Positions 31,373 through 34,224 of a stretch of 34,224 bases of DNA are shown in pieces (the first letter of the stretch is position 1; each line of letters starts with the position of its first letter). Under the pieces are notes generated by a model. The model did no database searches. It was not told the DNA's origin and saw nothing but the letters and a program-made list of their open reading frames with translations. Origin of the DNA: Flavobacteriales bacterium (GTDB lineage: Bacteria; Bacteroidota; Bacteroidia; Flavobacteriales_E; Vicingaceae); contig PALM01000037.1 in the NCBI GenBank assembly GCA_002706365.1, forward strand, positions 1 through 34,224, written 5' to 3'. Made by a program: the position numbers and the translations under genes.

Positions 31373-32494
31373 CTATCCGTTCAACATCACCGGCATCACA
31401 AGCATCAACACCTCTTCCGCATCATTCTCTTTAGTCGCTGGAGATAGAAGTCCGGCTCTGTTTGGTGCCGACATCTCAAGGACGACTTCATCGCTATTTA
31501 AATTTGATAGCATTTCAATGAGGAAGCGGGAGTTGAAGCCGATCTCCATATCGTCGCCGTCGTACTGACAAGTCAATCTTTCTTTTGCGTCGTTATTGAA
31601 GTCGTTATCTTCAGCTGAGATGTTCAATTCTGAACCGCTCAATTTCAAACGCACCTGATGGGTGGTTTTGCTCGAGAAAATACTCACACGCTTGATAGAG
31701 CTCAAGAATTTGTCACGCTCTATGGTCAATTTGTTTGGATTCTCTTTTGGAATTACCGCCTCGTAATTCGGATACTTTCCGTCGATCAATCTACAGATCA
31801 AATTGGTCTCTGCAAATGCAAAAGAAGCATTGGTGTCGTTGAATGATACCTCAATATCTTCATCTACACTGCCCAATACATTCTTCAATAAGTTCAATGG
31901 CTTCTTTGGCATAATGAAAGAGGCCGACTTAGATGCGCTGGCATCAGTTCTTGCATATTTCACCAATTTGTGAGCATCCGTAGCTACAAATGTCAAGTTC
32001 TCTTTCGATAGCTCGAAGAATACTCCACTCATTACCGGACGAAGATCGTCGTTACCCGAAGCAAAAATGGTCTTCTCAATGGCATTGAAAAGCAGATCTG
32101 CAGTAACCTTGAACTTTGAAGGTGATTCCACTTCCGGACTCTTAGGGAATTCGGAACCATCTTGTCCGCTCAAACGATACTTACCATTATCGGAACTGAT
32201 CTCAATAGCGTGATTGTCCATCTTCACCGTAAAGGTCAATGGCTGATCCGGTAGCGACTTAAGTGTATCGAGCAATAGCTTGGCAGGAATTGCAATAATG
32301 CCCTCTTCCTTTGCATCCACCGTTAAGGAGGTAGTCATGGTAGTCTCCAAATCCGAAGCAGTTACAGCGATCTTTCCCTCGCTGATCTCGAACAAGAAAT
32401 GATCGAGTATCGGCAGTGAATTGTTGCTGTTCAAGACTCCAGAAATGTTCTGAATTTGCTTTAAAAGTGCGGAGCTGGAAACAATAAACTTCAT
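31373..32494 (-). CDS. dnaN: DNA polymerase III beta sliding clamp
   Basis: A 373-residue beta clamp, the ring that tethers the replicative polymerase to DNA. It starts MKFIVSSSALLKQIQNISGV and contains the family blocks LPILDHFLFEI, TASDLETTM, IAIPAKLLLDTLKSLPD, FVATDAHKLVKY and the closing LMLVMPVML. The length is normal for Bacteroidota. The ATG at 32494 fits the family; an upstream ATG would add eight residues. A strong promoter lies 25 nt upstream (TTG-N19-TAAATTTG, 32520-32549). dnaN next to gldG is an arrangement I believe is common in gliding Bacteroidota. Confidence 0.97.
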   Translation of the reverse strand: MKFIVSSSALLKQIQNISGVLNSNNSLPILDHFLFEISEGKIAVTASDLETTMTTSLTVDAKEEGIIAIPAKLLLDTLKSLPDQPLTFTVKMDNHAIEISSDNGKYRLSGQDGSEFPKSPEVESPSKFKVTADLLFNAIEKTIFASGNDDLRPVMSGVFFELSKENLTFVATDAHKLVKYARTDASASKSASFIMPKKPLNLLKNVLGSVDEDIEVSFNDTNASFAFAETNLICRLIDGKYPNYEAVIPKENPNKLTIERDKFLSSIKRVSIFSSKTTHQVRLKLSGSELNISAEDNDFNNDAKERLTCQYDGDDMEIGFNSRFLIEMLSNLNSDEVVLEMSAPNRAGLLSPATKENDAEEVLMLVMPVMLNG

Positions 32495-32519
32495 CTTCTC
32501 AAGATTGGTGAATAGCAAA

Positions 32520-32549
32520 CAAATTTATAGTATTTGCCAAAGGGTTCAA
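32520..32549 (-). promoter_or_regulatory. Promoter of dnaN
   Basis: Minus strand: TTG (32547-32549), 19 bp, TAAATTTG (32520-32527). This is an almost ideal match to the Bacteroidota TTG-N19-TAnnTTTG promoter. Confidence 0.8.
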
Positions 32550-32563
32550 GAAGACTGAAAAAA

Positions 32564-33604
32564 TTACTTTTCAACAGTTGTTGATGACTTTAGGTCTTCA
32601 AAACCGGGAACAAGGGGATCGAAGGTCAGATTCTGAACAATTGGATGGTTCTGATCGCCCATATAGCTGCTGTATACGTACATTCTCTCAGGGTGGAAAT
32701 AGATCGGTTTATCTCCCAAAGTCGATCCCGGTTTAACCGGAATATTGAAACTCTTGAAAGAATACTTTTCTCCACTTTCTAAAGTAATTTGAATATCATG
32801 TCGCGGTTCTGAACTGTAAACGCTGTCGAGCTGCTCTTTCGGACTCTTCACATCCATATACTCATAGTAGATGCCGCCGAACAGTTTAAAGTAGGGAATT
32901 GCAATGTCTTGATGTACCTCAATTTGCTCACCATCTTCAAGACTAGTGGCCACAAATTTTGCTTCACCTACTTTCTCGATCCTAAAAGAGCTAATGGTGT
33001 CGTATTTATGCTTCACCTTAATGCTGGCGATCTTTTTTGGATCTCCTTTGTACACGATTCGGTCTTTCCAAAGCACTTTATCGGCGAAGAAGCGAGAATT
33101 CAAATTCCCTCTCTCCATCAACATATGGGTGATCAAAGGCTGCTTCGATTTCTTGCCGTCCTTTTCCAAAAGCATATAAGTACCCACTCTAGATGCAGTG
33201 GCATCACCCACATACCAAACCTTCTCTGGTTCGTCGTTTCCATCAATATAGAACTCGATCTTCTTACCGCTACTGGCCAATCGCTTGATCACCCTTGGCA
33301 TGGTTCCCTTACTAACTGTTTGCTGCACTTTGATATCGTGCAAGGTCTTTAGAATAAGCGCAATTCCATCCGGACGAGCAGGGTATTCTCCATTCACCAT
33401 CCATTTGTCGAATCCACGACGGGTCAAAAGGATCTTCTTTCCATTCGGTTCGCTAATGAATACCTGATCTACCTTGGCGGTGTCTTGGATGTCAAAATCA
33501 CGGAAGATGCCATCACCATCTTCAAATAAATTCACATCTGCAACAAGTACATAGGTGAATGCTGCAAGTAGGATTAGGATGATAATGCCGATGATATTTT
33601 TCAT
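32564..33604 (-). CDS. DUF4340 domain protein of the gld region
   Basis: A 346-residue protein with an N-terminal membrane span or signal (about 4-22, IIGIIILILLAAFTYVLVA) and a large periplasmic DUF4340 region. Repeating blocks include KVDQVFISEPNGKKILLTRR, KWMVNGEYPARPDGIALILK and VWYVGDATASRVGTYMLL, where the same strand-turn pattern recurs about three times. DUF4340 proteins are commonly encoded next to GldG-like ABC-transporter auxiliary proteins, which matches the gldG fragment 112 bp upstream. It probably assists the GldAFG-type complex; this is a context-based inference. Confidence 0.85.
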   Translation of the reverse strand: MKNIIGIIILILLAAFTYVLVADVNLFEDGDGIFRDFDIQDTAKVDQVFISEPNGKKILLTRRGFDKWMVNGEYPARPDGIALILKTLHDIKVQQTVSKGTMPRVIKRLASSGKKIEFYIDGNDEPEKVWYVGDATASRVGTYMLLEKDGKKSKQPLITHMLMERGNLNSRFFADKVLWKDRIVYKGDPKKIASIKVKHKYDTISSFRIEKVGEAKFVATSLEDGEQIEVHQDIAIPYFKLFGGIYYEYMDVKSPKEQLDSVYSSEPRHDIQITLESGEKYSFKSFNIPVKPGSTLGDKPIYFHPERMYVYSSYMGDQNHPIVQNLTFDPLVPGFEDLKSSTTVEK

Positions 33605-33630
33605 AGAATTTTTATTGTACCGCTTTCGCT

Positions 33631-33694
33631 CCGCAGGATTTGCAATCTTGCGGCCTTTTCTTTTATATCCTTTCGCAGGATTACAAATCCTGCG
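33631..33694. repeat. Pair of CGCAGGATT hairpins between gldG and the DUF4340 gene
   Basis: Two hairpins of one kind: 33631-33653 (CCGCAGGATT / AATCTTGCGG) and 33674-33694 (CGCAGGATT / AATCCTGCG, perfect arms). They could attenuate or process the gldG transcript. T-rich stretches lie between and after them. Confidence 0.7.
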
Positions 33695-33716
33695 ATGCTT
33701 TTACCTGTGACCCAGT

Positions 33717-34224
33717 CTAGCTGTATTTTCTTCTCCGAATCAACCCAAAGACCAACCCAAAGATCACCACTATTGCTATAGGTACCGCCGTATTCAACAG
33801 CTGCAGCATCAGCCTGTTTTGGGCGATGAATTCCCGGTTTAGCAGTCGGATCTTGAAGCTTTTGGTATTCGATAAGATCAAGCCACTTTCGTCTAACATA
33901 TAATTCACCGCATTCAGGAAGAAGTCTTTGTTTCCATACACCTGCTGAGTGTATTTATCCATTCCCAATGCGTAAAATTCATTGCTCTCCGGATTATATC
34001 TGTTTCTTATAAGATCACCATCGGCAATAAAAAGCTGCATGGTCTCTTTACTTACATCTTTATAATTGATCTCACCTGAGGTGTACATATTGGGTGTCAT
34101 ACGGTTGGCGTAGATCGATTTGAATACGCCTTCTACCAAAACTCCAATAGGTAAGTCCTTCTTCTTGAATTGATCGATTGGCGGTTCATAACTCAGCATG
34201 TTCAAACTCACTCTAGTAGGAGCT
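33717..34224 (-). CDS. gldG: GldG, gliding motility ABC transporter auxiliary protein (C-terminal part)
   Basis: The last 168 or so residues of GldG; the gene continues beyond the window, so the GTG at 34211 is not the real start. Typical blocks: SLNMLSYEPPIDQFKKKDLP, GVFKSIYANRMTP, LFIADGDLIRNRYNP, ALGMDKYTQQVYGNKDF, LNAVNYMLDESGL, NTKSFKIRLLNREFI. It closes with the single C-terminal membrane span (AIVVIFGLVFGLI) and a basic tail. GldG belongs to the GldA-GldF-GldG ABC complex needed for gliding in Flavobacterium. It anchors the taxonomic guess for the window. Confidence 0.92.
   Translation of the reverse strand, partial: APTRVSLNMLSYEPPIDQFKKKDLPIGVLVEGVFKSIYANRMTPNMYTSGEINYKDVSKETMQLFIADGDLIRNRYNPESNEFYALGMDKYTQQVYGNKDFFLNAVNYMLDESGLILSNTKSFKIRLLNREFIAQNRLMLQLLNTAVPIAIVVIFGLVFGLIRRRKYS

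Noticed and set aside
1-34224. rRNA, tRNA or riboswitch genes
   Set aside because: I looked for tRNA-like arms, rRNA-like conserved stretches and long structured leaders and found none that hold up. A covariance-model scan would be decisive.

Overview
The window looks like a chromosomal segment of a Bacteroidota bacterium, probably a gliding, Flavobacteriales-type lineage. Supporting this are a gldG fragment and dnaN at the right end, TAnnTTTG-type -7 promoter boxes (for example TTG-N19-TAAATTTG upstream of dnaN), secreted proteins with Bacteroidota-style signal peptides, a CarboxypepD_reg/TonB-plug segment, and few Shine-Dalgarno sequences. I do not assign a genus. No rRNA, tRNA, CRISPR array or transposase was found.

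Layout. (1) 1-11.3 kb is housekeeping and envelope, all on the minus strand: a secreted RPSTRP-repeat protein, a membrane protein, an M42 peptidase, an erythromycin-esterase/ChaN-like lipoprotein, a DUF4139 (MuiA-type) protein with an inserted carboxypeptidase-regulatory plus plug segment, and an S10 carboxypeptidase. (2) 11.7-25.2 kb is a defence and toxin-antitoxin island, visibly more AT-rich in its right half. It holds two unrelated nucleotidyltransferase toxin modules facing each other (11823-12990 and 13076-14277), a small secreted protein, a NERD nuclease, a CoiA-like nuclease, a Panacea (PanA) antitoxin with a RelE/ParE-like toxin, two microproteins, a Sau3AI-like restriction-modification system with Vsr, a membrane protein of unknown function, and a Shedu (SduA) nuclease. 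The last two genes are bounded by integron-cassette-like (attC-like) junctions. (3) 25.4-31.0 kb holds YrdB, an HPF/RaiA-like protein, a micro membrane protein, and a small operon (haem-binding protein, DUF1772, NAD(P)-binding protein, DUF5367) next to an AraC regulator, with two AraC-type half-sites 21 bp apart. (4) 31.4-34.2 kb is dnaN, a DUF4340 protein and the C-terminal part of gldG.

The intergenic spaces are unusual. Nearly all long ones (13 of more than 300 bp) are filled by degraded copies of one mosaic repeat family. Short perfect palindromes are inserted at the same slots in different copies, and some hairpins are nested inside others. One such element appears to lie inside the signal-peptide coding sequence of the S10 peptidase.

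The candidates most worth following are: the two cassette-like units (Shedu and the 306-aa coiled-coil membrane protein), the REase with two apparently intact MutH-type active-site motifs, the convergent nucleotidyltransferase toxin pair, and the palindrome-slot behaviour of the repeats.
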